Positions 1 to 9,252 of a stretch of 64,000 nt of DNA are shown here, piece by piece. The position numbers and the translations under genes are program-made. Source of the DNA: Persicirhabdus sediminis (GTDB lineage: Bacteria; Verrucomicrobiota; Verrucomicrobiia; Verrucomicrobiales; Akkermansiaceae); contig NZ_JAENIM010000034.1 in NCBI RefSeq assembly GCF_016595495.1, positions 62,001-126,000 on the forward strand. The letters are read 5' to 3'. The notes under the pieces were generated by a model. The model saw only the letters and a program-made list of their open reading frames with translations, was not told where the DNA came from and did not search any database. The stretch's first letter is position 1; the number at the start of each line of letters is the position of its first letter.

Positions 1-1969
1 CACCGTGCCAGTGAAGCACAACGACCATCATCTGCTCGTCGGCGCGCGGCCAGTCGGATCCTCCGAGGTAAATGATTTCCAGCTGAATTCCCTCCCCTAA
101 TGGTAAAACCATGCCTCGCCCGGAAAGCTTCAGCTGGCGGGCATCCAGCTGATCTAAGCATTGCTGATAGAGGTAATTTTCTGCCTGCCGGTGGGCCACC
201 ATCACTTGTTGCAGGGGAAAATCCTCAGCGATGAGAGGCAGAGCTCCATAGTGATTGATATCCGCGTGGCTAATGATCACGGAGTCAACCGGCGCGCCTA
301 ACTGAAAGAGTGACTGGCGCAGCTGACTGCGGTAAAAGTACTCGCTGCCTACATCTAGCAAAACACCGCCACCAAAGCCCAGATAGATCGCTTGCCCGCC
401 ATCGGCCACATCGTAGATGATGACCTTATTTTTCCAGCTAGAAGTATCTTTGAAATGACCCGCTGGCAACTTGCTAGCTAGCTCAGCAGATCCCTTAGCG
501 CCACTGGCAATCAAGCCATTAACGTGATTCACAGGTATAGATAGTGGTGACCAAATCATGCCAACAAAAAGTGAAACCATCGATAATGCTAGAATCAAAA
601 AAGCACATAACAAGAGCGGCACACTAATCAAGATCGACACTGGTGTTAGGATACCAAAATGCACCCATGTGAGTGGTGATGAACCCAGCCAGGCAGCGCT
701 AGAAACCGCCAGTGCATCAGCCATTTTCCTGCGGCAATATAGGCTGGCTAGCTGCCAGCGATCTAGCAAGGATCGCGGCATAAATTCATCGATAGCCGCT
801 AATGGTGCGTACACTTTTTTCCACCAGCTGGCGCTTAAAATGATGGCTAACAAAACGCCGTAGGATAGCTGGAACCCCGGCATGAACAGCTGGTGAGAAT
901 CCCACAAGACCACTATCAAAAAGCTAGCGCATAGCCCATTGAGCAACGCAGGCCGGTAGCGACTCATCAATGCCAGAATCACCAGAAAAGCCATCAGGCA
1001 GGCGCGCACAGCTGGCGGACGAAAGCCGGTGAGACCAGCATACAAAACCATCACTATCAGCGAGAGCAATAAGATAGCCCAGCGCGGCATTCGCAGCCAG
1101 CGCAACACCACACTAACAATGAGACCAACTAGAGCAACATGCAGTCCACTAACCGCAAAGACATGCAAGGCTCCGCTATGGCGAAATACCTGCATCAGCT
1201 CGCTGGTGGCTGGAGGTTTTATGCCCAGAGCAATCGCGGGAATCACCGCGGCTGAGACCTCATCATCCAAGCCAAGTGTCAGCTGATTTTTGATACGTAT
1301 TCTCAGCTGAGTTAGATAGTCGCGCCAGCCAGCGGAGCTGAGAATTTCAGCTGGAGCGGTGGCCACTAGCTGGATGTCGGCACCGCGTCTATGGTTCCAC
1401 TTTTTGCGATCAAACACAGCTGGGTTTCGCTCAGATGGGATCTGCTCGATAATACCTTGCACCTGTACTCTCTGCCCCCAGCGAAGCTCATGGCCAGGAA
1501 CAATAAGAACCAATCTGACAGTTGTCATCTCTAGCCATTCTGCTGATTTTTCTAGCCGACGAATGGCTACAATTTCAGCTAGATAACTAGCGCGTGGGCC
1601 AGCTGCATCATCAACAATACGCAACTCGCTGAGGTATTCCGCTGGTGGTTCGGCCAGCTCGAGAGAGCGCGATTGCTCGGCGATTCTGGCAGTGTGCAAA
1701 GTCCACACCAACAGGGCTACACTGAGGTAGCAAATACAGCGCCAATAGCGGCCTGAAGCTAACAATATGGCTAAGACAACAAGCAAGCAAATGCTAACTC
1801 CTGCCACTACTAGAGCAGGTGAATGATCGGCTAACAAAACCGCTAAGGCCACAGCAATCACTGCTGGAGCGAGCGGATAGAGCACCCACCACTTGGCCGC
1901 AGGGCGCACGGGCATGCGGCGGTTACTGGCAAGTGGCGGCTCAGATCGGTATGAGAATAGCGTATTCAC
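1..1969 (-). CDS. comEC: ComEC/Rec2-type DNA uptake channel protein (3' end outside window)
   Basis: This is an open minus-strand frame that runs off the left edge, so the C-terminus is missing. ComEC forms the inner-membrane channel for single-stranded DNA during natural transformation. An N-terminal pair of hydrophobic segments is followed by the competence-domain motif HSGALHVFAVSGLHV (near 1141-1190), several more membrane helices, and a C-terminal metallo-beta-lactamase-like domain with the motif SHADINHYG (near 247-275). The start is uncertain: GTG at 1969 or ATG at 1915; an in-frame stop lies just upstream. A TPR membrane protein lies upstream on the same strand. The family call is firm. 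Whether the strain is transformable cannot be seen here, although type IV pilus genes lie 9 kb away. Confidence 0.9.
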   Translation of the reverse strand, partial: MNTLFSYRSEPPLASNRRMPVRPAAKWWVLYPLAPAVIAVALAVLLADHSPALVVAGVSICLLVVLAILLASGRYWRCICYLSVALLVWTLHTARIAEQSRSLELAEPPAEYLSELRIVDDAAGPRASYLAEIVAIRRLEKSAEWLEMTTVRLVLIVPGHELRWGQRVQVQGIIEQIPSERNPAVFDRKKWNHRRGADIQLVATAPAEILSSAGWRDYLTQLRIRIKNQLTLGLDDEVSAAVIPAIALGIKPPATSELMQVFRHSGALHVFAVSGLHVALVGLIVSVVLRWLRMPRWAILLLSLIVMVLYAGLTGFRPPAVRACLMAFLVILALMSRYRPALLNGLCASFLIVVLWDSHQLFMPGFQLSYGVLLAIILSASWWKKVYAPLAAIDEFMPRSLLDRWQLASLYCRRKMADALAVSSAAWLGSSPLTWVHFGILTPVSILISVPLLLCAFLILALSMVSLFVGMIWSPLSIPVNHVNGLIASGAKGSAELASKLPAGHFKDTSSWKNKVIIYDVADGGQAIYLGFGGGVLLDVGSEYFYRSQLRQSLFQLGAPVDSVIISHADINHYGALPLIAEDFPLQQVMVAHRQAENYLYQQCLDQLDARQLKLSGRGMVLPLGEGIQLEIIYLGGSDWPRADEQMMVVVLHWHG

Positions 1970-2025
1970 CGCCCGGCATCCTATGCGCACAACTGGCTGG
2001 ATGCGAGCTTTTTACAGCTTACTAG

Positions 2026-2637
2026 CTAGGCATCTTTGACGCCAAGTTCGTTAAGTTTATGGCGAGCATTGGCAGCGTGGCGAGTTTCAGGAAACATCAC
2101 CATCGCCTGCTGATAGAGGTCGATGGCTGCCGCCGCATTGTCTTTATCTTTCTCGTAAATGTCTGCCATGCGGAAGTGGAAAAATGCTTTGTCATTAACC
2201 GGCCAGTCGTGAGATTGCTGCGCCTCCATCAAAGTAGCCAGCGCGGCATCAGGATTTTCTAACTGGTCATGTTGAATTTTAGCAATCTCAACCCAAGCAA
2301 GCCTCGATGAATTGTCAGTTTCAGCAACCTTGCGGTATTCGCGGATAGCACCAGCGTAGTCACCCTGAGCAAAACAAGCACGCGCATCATGCAGCGGATC
2401 GTCTTCGACTTCATCACCCACGCTGTAGACAAGGTCGGTCGCCTTCTCTGTTAGCGCTGGAAGCACATAAAGCAGGAAGCAAATAGCAGAGTAGATCCCA
2501 ATCATCACCACCGTGCCCAGAGCATAGAAGAAAGTGCCCGATCGGCTTTCAGGATCCCCCACTACAAACACCTCGTAACTCAAACAACAAAGGAACAGAA
2601 TAATGACGCCGTGCACAAACCACTTTTTCATAACCAT
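2026..2637 (-). CDS. Membrane-anchored TPR protein
   Basis: The 203-aa protein has two N-terminal membrane segments (about residues 6-24 and 36-60) and a soluble part from about residue 80 with TPR-like repeats. The C-terminal repeat pattern (DIYEKDKDNAAAAIDLYQQA) is typical of TPR or tol-pal YbgF-like modules that mediate protein contacts. It precedes comEC on the same strand with a 56-bp gap, so the two may be co-transcribed. There is an alternative ATG two codons downstream (2631). No specific function is recognised. Confidence 0.75.
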   Translation of the reverse strand: MVMKKWFVHGVIILFLCCLSYEVFVVGDPESRSGTFFYALGTVVMIGIYSAICFLLYVLPALTEKATDLVYSVGDEVEDDPLHDARACFAQGDYAGAIREYRKVAETDNSSRLAWVEIAKIQHDQLENPDAALATLMEAQQSHDWPVNDKAFFHFRMADIYEKDKDNAAAAIDLYQQAMVMFPETRHAANARHKLNELGVKDA

Positions 2638-2799
2638 CTATCATTAGCACAAGCTCCAGCTAGCTGGAAGATAAAAAAGAGACGCCTAATCAAACATAGC
2701 TCGAGATGTTGAAAATCCAACATAACACATTCAATACAAATAGTTCTCGCCAAGCTGATGAATTCACAGCAATGTGATAGACGTCTCATTTTTTACGCT

Positions 2800-3345
2800 A
2801 TGAAAACCATCCTATCTCCCCTTTGCGCCACCGTACTTGTCCTCTCCAGCCAGTTAGCCAATGCCGATCAATGGAATCTCGGCCTCGGTTATGGCAAACA
2901 GCCAAGCGCAAATCCTGACCAAAATAACAGCAGCTTTGATCTCAGCTATACCTTCTATCGTACGAGCCTGTTTGATTGTGACAACTGGGAATTTCAGCTG
3001 GGAGCTGGCTATTCCTATCTATGGACGGATGCTGATATCAATGAGGACCTTCACCTATTTTCTATCAAAACCACCCTGCGTTATTATTTTCTCGAGCGCG
3101 ATTGGATTCGACCATTTCTTAATGTGACCATTGCGCCGGCGTATATGACTGAGGATAGTTTGGGTTATCGCAGACAAGGATCTAACTTCATCTTTGACGA
3201 TCACTTTGGCGTAGGTGCTTATTTTGGAGAAAATAAAGACTGGGAGGTGATGTTCAGCTACCGGCATTTATCTAACGCTAATTTATCAAAACCTAACCCG
3301 GGCATCGATATTCCATTTAACCTGAGCATTGGTAAGAAGTTTTAA
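2800..3345 (+). CDS. PagL-like lipid A 3-O-deacylase (acyloxyacyl hydrolase family)
   Basis: I place the start at ATG 2800, because a good signal peptide begins there (MKTILSPLCATVLVLSSQLANA); an in-frame ATG at 2758 would bury it. The 181-aa product has alternating beta-strand character typical of a small outer-membrane barrel. Near the C-terminus it carries YRHLSNANLSKPNPGID, which matches the catalytic His-x-Ser region of PagL-type enzymes (here His-Leu-Ser-Asn). PagL removes the 3-O acyl chain of lipid A at the outer membrane. The final residue is Phe, as expected for BamA-assembled barrels. The gene stands alone. Assignment rests on the motif and length. Confidence 0.75.
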   Translation: MKTILSPLCATVLVLSSQLANADQWNLGLGYGKQPSANPDQNNSSFDLSYTFYRTSLFDCDNWEFQLGAGYSYLWTDADINEDLHLFSIKTTLRYYFLERDWIRPFLNVTIAPAYMTEDSLGYRRQGSNFIFDDHFGVGAYFGENKDWEVMFSYRHLSNANLSKPNPGIDIPFNLSIGKKF

Positions 3346-3366
3346 GCCCCTCAATGGCTAAGTTAG

Positions 3367-3480
3367 GCCTTCACCTTCCATTTCCCCTTCGGGGAACCTT
3401 TCCTTTGTTGCCATTTCCATGGATGGCACTCGCTGAGCTCGCTTATCCATGACTAAACTCTGTTAGCCCTCCGGGTTACT
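3367..3480. repeat. Intergenic repeat, copy 1 (about 110 bp)
   Basis: This is an imperfect direct copy of 3598-3706. Shared blocks are the start CCTTCCATTTCCCC, the hairpin arms CCATGGAT and ATCCATG around a CACTCGCTGAGCTCGCTTAT centre, and the end GTTAGCCCTCCGGG. It lies in the 600-bp gene-free stretch 3346-3953, which otherwise holds only copy 2 and a terminator. It may be a non-autonomous or REP-like element. Confidence 0.7.
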
Positions 3481-3597
3481 TTCCCAGCTGCCAGCTCGCG
3501 TTTTAAAGATCGCGCGGGCTATTGAGTTCACAACTAGCCAGCTGAGCATTGGTGAATTATCCTAACTAGCTGTAAGTTTAGCTAGGCAGCTGCCGAC

Positions 3598-3706
3598 GCC
3601 TTCCATTTCCCCTCCGGGGAATGAGGTGCTTGCTGGCCTCATCCATGGATGGCACTCGCTGAGCTCGCTTATCCATGGCTAAAGTCTGTTAGCCCTCCGG
3701 GCTACT
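3598..3706. repeat. Intergenic repeat, copy 2 (about 110 bp)
   Basis: Second copy of the element at 3367-3480. The central inverted repeat is more perfect here (ATCCATGGATGG ... TATCCATGG), and the last block forms a small hairpin AGCCC-TCC-GGGCT. A weak third echo (CTCACTCGCTGAGCT) follows near 3736. Confidence 0.7.
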
Positions 3707-3887
3707 CTGCTCATGCTGCTCATCAAGATCAATGATCTCACTCGCTGAGCTATTTTTCCTCAGCTTGACCATTGGTTCGGGGCCAAGTCATTTGCTCTTA
3801 GCTGGGGCACTGGTTCTTAGCTGCGTCTGTTCATGCTGCTTGCGCCAGCCGCTCTGCCCAGCTGGCTGAGGAGAGGACACCGCCAGC

Positions 3888-3925
3888 AAAAAAAATCTCC
3901 AGCTAGCTGGGCGCAGGCTGGAGAT
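3888..3925 (-). terminator. Rho-independent terminator of the MsbA-type exporter gene
   Basis: On the minus strand ATCTCCAGC pairs with GCTGGAGAT, followed by a run of T. It lies 28 bp past the stop of the ABC exporter gene. Confidence 0.85.
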
Positions 3926-3953
3926 GATTAAAGTGTTAGCTTAGGTGATTGCC

Positions 3954-5747
3954 TTAGGCTCCTTCACGCTCGCCGCTTTGGCGTTTGTAGAGTTCGCGAT
4001 AGAGTCCACATGACTGATAGATTTCTTCGTGTGGTCCGTCGGCAATGATCTCGCCTTGATCGAATACCAGAATGCGTGAGGCAATTTTGATAGAACTGAA
4101 TCGGTGGGCGATGATGAATGTTGTGCGACCTTTAACTAGCTGGTCTAGCGCATTTTGAATTTGCGCTTCACTCTCGCTATCGAGCGCGGACGTCGCCTCA
4201 TCGAGAATCAACAAGGGCGAATCCTTAAGGAAGGCTCTAGCAATAGCGATGCGTTGTTTCTGACCACCTGAGAATAGGCTGCCTTTTTCGCCAACTTCAG
4301 ACTGATAGCCAGCTGGCTCGCGGCTGATGAAGTCGTGTGCTTGCGCCCGCTGAGCGGCTTGCTCGATGTCGCTCTGCAGCGCGCCAGGTTTGCCCAGCTC
4401 GATATTTTCACCCACGGTGCCGTGGAAGAGCACGGGGCTCTGCGGCACGAGTGCGATGTTCTCACGCAGCTCCGCCTTGGTGACGCAGCGCAGGTCTTTG
4501 CCGTCCAGCTCGATAGCGCCGGAGTCGATGTCGTAAAAGCGCTCGACGAGGTTCGCAAAGGTACTTTTACCAGCGCCGGATGGGCCAACTAGAGCGACTA
4601 CTTCACCCGGCTGGATGTCGACATTGATGCCGCGCAGCACGGGCTCGTCGTCGTAGGAAAAATGCACGTCTTTGAATGTTACGCGACCTTCTACCTTGCC
4701 GAGCTCGATAGGATGATCTGGATCTGGCAGACTATCTGGCTGGTTGATAATGTACTCGAGACGATCTAACGACGCTTCACCTTGATGCAAGGTATTGACC
4801 AGCGCAGAGAGCTTTTTCACTGGCTCGTAACAGATATACAAACAACCAACAATTTGTGAAAATGCAGCAAAGGTAATGCCAGAGCCCACCGCAAAATAAA
4901 GTGCTATGGCAATACCAAATGCCGACAGCGCCTCGATCATTGGAGATAGAATCTTACCGTATTTGACGATCTTCATGTTCACCTTGAAGATACTATTGAT
5001 GTCTTTCTCGAAGCGGTTCACCTGGCGGTCCTGCATGTTATAAGCACGGATTTCCATCGGCGATTGCAGGCTCTCCGTTAGCGATGAAGTAAGTTCACCC
5101 GTCTCAGTTTGCAGCTGACGAGCCTTTTTGAGCATTCGCTTACCAATTAACCGTACAGGGATGATGACAGCAGGCACCGTAATGATACAAAGTAACAGAA
5201 TAGCATTTTGTTTAGCTGCTATTGATAGATAAATCAAAGTACTCAGAGCACTAATTAAGGTAAGCGGCTCTTTGATGAGATCATTGGATGAGCGAGTAAT
5301 CACCGACTGCAGCATCGCGGTATCGCCCATGATGCGGCTCATCAAATCACCACTTTTGTTTTTACCAAAAAACGCCATTGGCAATGACTGTACCCGGCGG
5401 AACATTTCCACACGCAGAATTTCCAAGATCTTCATGCCGCAGAAGCTCACCCAGTAGGCGTTCAAAAACCCTGATAGACCTCTGACGGTGAAGACGATGG
5501 GTATCAAGAGGCAAGTGCCCATTAACAGGCTCTGTTCAAGTTTGTCCTCCCCTACTACAGAGACTACAATGTTTTGCAGCCACATTGGTGCAGCTTCGTC
5601 GCCAAAGACGACAGGAAATACCGTGCCAATCATCACAGGCATACCAAAGCCGCTCGCTGCAGCGTAAATCAGACCAAATAAAATAGCCGCCAAAAACTGC
5701 CATTTGACCGCCGCGAGATGGCGCATGTACGGAAGAAATCTTTTCAT
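3954..5747 (-). CDS. MsbA-like ABC exporter (transmembrane and ATPase domains fused)
   Basis: The 597-aa half-transporter has about six membrane helices in residues 1-310 and a nucleotide-binding domain in residues 340-590. Visible motifs are Walker A GPSGAGKST (about 386), signature FSGGQKQR (about 490), Walker B LLILDEATS (about 511) and an H-loop in IIAHR. Such homodimers flip lipid A-core, other lipids or drugs across the inner membrane. MsbA is the best guess, given the outer-membrane and lipid A-linked neighbour (PagL-like), but the substrate cannot be read from sequence. It is monocistronic, with its own terminator downstream. Confidence 0.85.
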   Translation of the reverse strand: MKRFLPYMRHLAAVKWQFLAAILFGLIYAAASGFGMPVMIGTVFPVVFGDEAAPMWLQNIVVSVVGEDKLEQSLLMGTCLLIPIVFTVRGLSGFLNAYWVSFCGMKILEILRVEMFRRVQSLPMAFFGKNKSGDLMSRIMGDTAMLQSVITRSSNDLIKEPLTLISALSTLIYLSIAAKQNAILLLCIITVPAVIIPVRLIGKRMLKKARQLQTETGELTSSLTESLQSPMEIRAYNMQDRQVNRFEKDINSIFKVNMKIVKYGKILSPMIEALSAFGIAIALYFAVGSGITFAAFSQIVGCLYICYEPVKKLSALVNTLHQGEASLDRLEYIINQPDSLPDPDHPIELGKVEGRVTFKDVHFSYDDEPVLRGINVDIQPGEVVALVGPSGAGKSTFANLVERFYDIDSGAIELDGKDLRCVTKAELRENIALVPQSPVLFHGTVGENIELGKPGALQSDIEQAAQRAQAHDFISREPAGYQSEVGEKGSLFSGGQKQRIAIARAFLKDSPLLILDEATSALDSESEAQIQNALDQLVKGRTTFIIAHRFSSIKIASRILVFDQGEIIADGPHEEIYQSCGLYRELYKRQSGEREGA

Positions 5748-5904
5748 AACTTAGCCCCGAGGGCGCGTCAGTGTTTACCAGTTGCCCTGCCAGAACAAGT
5801 GTAGAATGCCAACGAGTTTATAAGTGACAATGGCTGCGGGCTGAGGCCACCTGCCTAGCTTTCAGCTGTAGATGCTGGGCTTGATCAAGCATTCAGCTAG
5901 ACGT

Positions 5905-5937
5905 AAAAAACCGCCAGGCAGCTGGCCTGACGGTTTG
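5905..5937 (-). terminator. Terminator of PEP-CTERM gene 1
   Basis: Minus strand: AACCGTCAGGC pairs with GCCTGGCGGTT, then a T run. It lies 26 bp past the stop at 5964. Confidence 0.85.
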
Positions 5938-5963
5938 GAAATGCATGATCCAGCTGGCTGGGA

Positions 5964-7085
5964 TTAGCGCACGCGGCGGCGACGCATGATGGTGGCCACA
6001 CCACCGAGGCCGAGCAGCATGATGGCAGCTGGCTCAGGGATTTTGTCCTGCACGGTGATGGTCCATGAGTTACCAGTATTTTCCCATACCCACTCAAGGC
6101 CGTCATCGAGGTCAGGCAGCGTGATGGAGTCAAACTCACCAGTGATACCGCCATCGGCAGTGAACAAGGTGTAGGAGTCACCAGCTTGGAAGACGCCCGT
6201 TCCCAGCGTATTGATAACCAAATGACCACCTAGTGTCAGCTGACCTTTGATCTGGAAGGTATCGCTGAGGCCAGTATTCATTTCTACTGTCATGGCTACG
6301 GTGCCACCGCCAAATTCGACATTGAGCGCACCATTGCCGGTTTGTACCCATGAACCCAGCCCACCTGAGCCATCTGCATTGGCGCCGATGGTGAGGTTCT
6401 GCAGCTTGAGTGTCTGTGTGGTACCACCTTCAAAGGAGGTGAAAAATCGTCCGTTGCCAGAGAGGTGTTTGATGGAGGCATCTGTATTGATGAAATCCAG
6501 CGCATGACCATTCATGCGGAGAGTGGCCTGAGATAAATCAGCCCCTTCTTTCACTCGAATACCAGTACTAGAGTCCGCCATGGTGATGGTGGCGTGAATG
6601 GTCGCTCCATCATTGAAGTTGAGGTAAGACGTATTGCGCACTTCAAAGTCGCCGTGCACGTGGAGATTTCTCCCCATATCAATCTCGCGCTTGGTTCCAT
6701 CATCAAATCCACCTTGGATATAGTTATTGATGGTTAGATTTGTTGGGATATCACTATTATTTTCCCCAAGGATTTTGAATTTACCAGATTGGTTGCCATT
6801 GTGAGCAATGCGGTAGAGAGCGCCAACTTCAATGTCGCCTCTCATGTTGATTCCCGTTTCACCTTGAGTAATAACCGCCATATCGCGACCATCTTCCCAG
6901 TCAACGTAACTGCCGCTCTCTTCATCCCACCATTGATGCCATGAGAAGTACCAGCTGCTACCACCTGATGGTGGACCATCTGGATTGTCTGGATCAGTTC
7001 CCCCAATAATGAGGGCGGCTTGGCTCAGCCCCATGCTGGCGGCATAAGCGAGCATCAACGAGAGTGTAGTTTTCGGTCTTATCAT
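5964..7085 (-). CDS. PEP-CTERM sorting-domain protein, paralogue 1
   Basis: The 373-aa product has an N-terminal signal peptide (cleavage near SMGLSQA-ALI), a Gly/Thr/Asn-rich beta-strand body, and a C-terminal PEP-CTERM tail: PEP motif, hydrophobic helix AAIMLLGLGGVATIM, then Arg-rich end. PEP-CTERM proteins are processed by an exosortase and are usually exported to the surface or matrix. The body, with phrases such as LTLGGHLVINTLGTG and DSYTLFT, resembles autotransporter-type beta-helical repeats. It is the most diverged of three tandem paralogues (see 7612-8727 and 9253-10380). No catalytic motif was seen, so the function is unknown. Confidence 0.85.
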   Translation of the reverse strand: MIRPKTTLSLMLAYAASMGLSQAALIIGGTDPDNPDGPPSGGSSWYFSWHQWWDEESGSYVDWEDGRDMAVITQGETGINMRGDIEVGALYRIAHNGNQSGKFKILGENNSDIPTNLTINNYIQGGFDDGTKREIDMGRNLHVHGDFEVRNTSYLNFNDGATIHATITMADSSTGIRVKEGADLSQATLRMNGHALDFINTDASIKHLSGNGRFFTSFEGGTTQTLKLQNLTIGANADGSGGLGSWVQTGNGALNVEFGGGTVAMTVEMNTGLSDTFQIKGQLTLGGHLVINTLGTGVFQAGDSYTLFTADGGITGEFDSITLPDLDDGLEWVWENTGNSWTITVQDKIPEPAAIMLLGLGGVATIMRRRRVR

Positions 7086-7199
7086 GATTTTGAGTTAGCG
7101 GTTTCAGCTGGCACCAGTGGCACCTATGCAGATGTGTGACCACAAACTTAACACGCCAAAGGCATTCATTTTCAAGGCTTACCGCACTCTATCATTCCA

Positions 7200-7240
7200 A
7201 ACAAACACCCCTTTCAGACCTTTGTGTGCTGAAAACAAAC
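7200..7240 (-). promoter_or_regulatory. Paired AACAAAC direct repeats upstream of PEP-CTERM gene 1
   Basis: AACAAAC occurs at 7200-7206 and 7234-7240, 34 bp apart, with similar flanks (CTTTCAG and CGACCTCAG). The same arrangement precedes the two paralogues. It lies 115-155 bp upstream of the start. The remainder of the gap 7086-7535 is AT-rich with no gene that I can see. A shared regulator site is inferred. Confidence 0.45.
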
Positions 7241-7535
7241 GACCTCAGAAAAATGAACCGCAAACTAGCTGGAAATATCTGCAATAAATGCACAATTAAC
7301 TCAGGATAAGAACATTAACCCAGATCAAAAAGTCAAGTAATTGCCCCAACTTTACCTCACTTGGACAAAAGCCATTAGGACACGCACGAGAGAACAGACG
7401 TCTCAATACGACAGCTCATTATTTGCAATTTCCACCTCACTAGCAAAAACAGTAGCTCACTCATTTCCAGCTAATTACAACATTGCATAATCTCTGAGCG
7501 TTGTTTTCAGAGGGATGGCAAATGGTCATAAATAC

Positions 7536-7569
7536 AAAAAACCGACGAAGAGAGCTCTCTCCGTCGGTT
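7536..7569 (-). terminator. Terminator of PEP-CTERM gene 2
   Basis: Minus strand AACCGACGG-AGAGAG stem followed by a T run. It is nearly identical to the terminator at 9179-9211, which supports duplication of the whole transcription unit. Confidence 0.85.
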
Positions 7570-7611
7570 GTCAGCCAGCTGGATTTGCTGGCTAGAAAAT
7601 CAATCAATATA

Positions 7612-8727
7612 CTAGCAACGGCGGCGGCGCAGGATGGTAGCCACTCCACCAAGGCCAAGCAGCATGATGGCAGCTGGCTCTGGAATTTTATCCGTCACAG
7701 TGATCGTCCATGAGTTACCAGTATTTTCCCATACCCACTCAAGACCCTCATCGAGCTCAGGTAGGGTAATGGAATCAAACTCACCAACGATGTTGCCAGC
7801 GGTGAACAAAGTATAAGAATCACCTGCTACAAAATTGCCCGTTCCCAAGGTATTGATCACTAGGTTACCACCCAGCGTGAGTGTGCCATTGATTTCAAAG
7901 GTATCGCTGAGCGAACTACCAAGCTCCACACGCATCGTAACCGTGCCCATGTCACCACCGTATTGGCCGCCGAAGTTAACATTGACCGTTCCCTGACCTT
8001 CCATAGTCCATGAAGCTAGACCATTTTCACCATTACCCATGGTGAGGTTGGCAATCGTAAGCGTCTGAGTCGTATCTTTCTTCGCCTCAAAAGTACCGTG
8101 GCCAAAGAGATTACCCACAACCCCATCTGAATACAGGCTAAATCTTTGCCCATCCATGCGCAAAGTCGCCTCTGAAAGATCCCCTCCAGTAATACGAAAC
8201 TCATTCGTTGTAGATGTCATGGTAATATCGGCTTTGATTACCGAACCAGTTAGAGCGATGAATCGATTCGTATCTCTCACATCGAAAGTTCCAGTTAGAG
8301 TTAAATTAGCCACCTCAAATACTTTTGGCGCCCCCTCAAAACCACCGCTGATATGCGAACCAATATTCAGCGTTGTTTTATCAGCTCCCTGACCTTGTAG
8401 CTTCATGGCCTCACTCAGAGGGCCCCCAGTTGACTGACGAGCGATGCTTCTGGCATTGAAGACCCCTTCTCCAACATTCACATTATTACGCGTCCCGTCG
8501 TGCATAAAGATAGCATCCTCACTGCCATCATTCTTCCAGGTCACATAATTCTCACCATCCCACCAAATTGGACTATCGAGATCCCAGGTCAAGCCACCTG
8601 CTGGGCCAGTTGGAGGACCATCTGGATGATCTGGGTCAATCCCCCCAATAATTAGCGCGGCGTGACTCAGCCCCATGCTAGCTGCATAGGCAAGCATCAA
8701 CGAGAGTGTAGATTTAGGATTCTTCAT
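7612..8727 (-). CDS. PEP-CTERM sorting-domain protein, paralogue 2
   Basis: The 371-aa product has a signal peptide (LAYAASMGLSHA-ALI), a repetitive beta-rich body and a PEP-CTERM tail ending RRRRC. It closely resembles the next gene (9253-10380) along its whole length, including the blocks VRDTNRF, VIKADITM, TLTLGGNLVINTLGTG and GEFDSITLPELDEGLEWVW. The role is unknown; it is presumably a surface or extracellular-matrix protein exported and processed by an exosortase encoded elsewhere. It has its own terminator and upstream repeats, so it is probably transcribed alone. Confidence 0.85.
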   Translation of the reverse strand: MKNPKSTLSLMLAYAASMGLSHAALIIGGIDPDHPDGPPTGPAGGLTWDLDSPIWWDGENYVTWKNDGSEDAIFMHDGTRNNVNVGEGVFNARSIARQSTGGPLSEAMKLQGQGADKTTLNIGSHISGGFEGAPKVFEVANLTLTGTFDVRDTNRFIALTGSVIKADITMTSTTNEFRITGGDLSEATLRMDGQRFSLYSDGVVGNLFGHGTFEAKKDTTQTLTIANLTMGNGENGLASWTMEGQGTVNVNFGGQYGGDMGTVTMRVELGSSLSDTFEINGTLTLGGNLVINTLGTGNFVAGDSYTLFTAGNIVGEFDSITLPELDEGLEWVWENTGNSWTITVTDKIPEPAAIMLLGLGGVATILRRRRC

Positions 8728-8841
8728 GATTTCTGGTTACTAGTTTCATTTGCCTCCGAGGGCTCCTTGGCAAATATGTACCCACAAACCTAAGCTGCTG
8801 AACCCATTGATAATCAAGCCATTCAACCACCTATCACATCA

Positions 8842-8882
8842 AACAAACAGCCACTTCAAGCCGCCGTATCCAAAAAACAAAC
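8842..8882 (-). promoter_or_regulatory. Paired AACAAAC direct repeats upstream of PEP-CTERM gene 2
   Basis: AACAAAC at 8842-8848 and 8876-8882 (34 bp apart), each followed by a CACTTCAAG or CGACTTCAAA block. The same arrangement lies upstream of paralogues 1 and 3. The gap 8728-9178 otherwise shows no gene. Confidence 0.45.
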
Positions 8883-9178
8883 GACTTCAAAAAAATGCAG
8901 CTAAACCTGTCCGTGAAAATTAAAATAAAGAATCCAACAAACTAAGCGTTAATTAGTTAGATGAGGCGAAAAAGTCAAGTGACTGGCAAAATTTCACCAT
9001 AAATTCAGTGCCGTCAGCTTGGCCAATTTTCGAGAACACACGTCTCAAATCGGCAGGCAACTAATTCCACTATTGGCCCACAGCAGAAAACCATCAAAAC
9101 GCTTATTTTCAGTCAGTAATAACCTTTTTTGTGACCTGAATGGCTAATAACAACAAAATAAAGCTCATCGCAGACAGC

Positions 9179-9211
9179 AAAAACCGACGAAGAGAATCCT
9201 CTCCGTCGGTT
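9179..9211 (-). terminator. Terminator of PEP-CTERM gene 3
   Basis: Minus strand AACCGACGGAGAGG stem, imperfect loop, then a T run; near copy of the terminator at 7536-7569. Confidence 0.85.
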
Positions 9212-9252
9212 GCCAGCCAGCTAGATTTGCTGGCTAGAAAATCAATTACTCC

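Noticed and set aside
8016-8392. Small frames opposite the PEP-CTERM genes
   Set aside because: They are shadows of the paralogous genes and recur only because the parent genes are similar.
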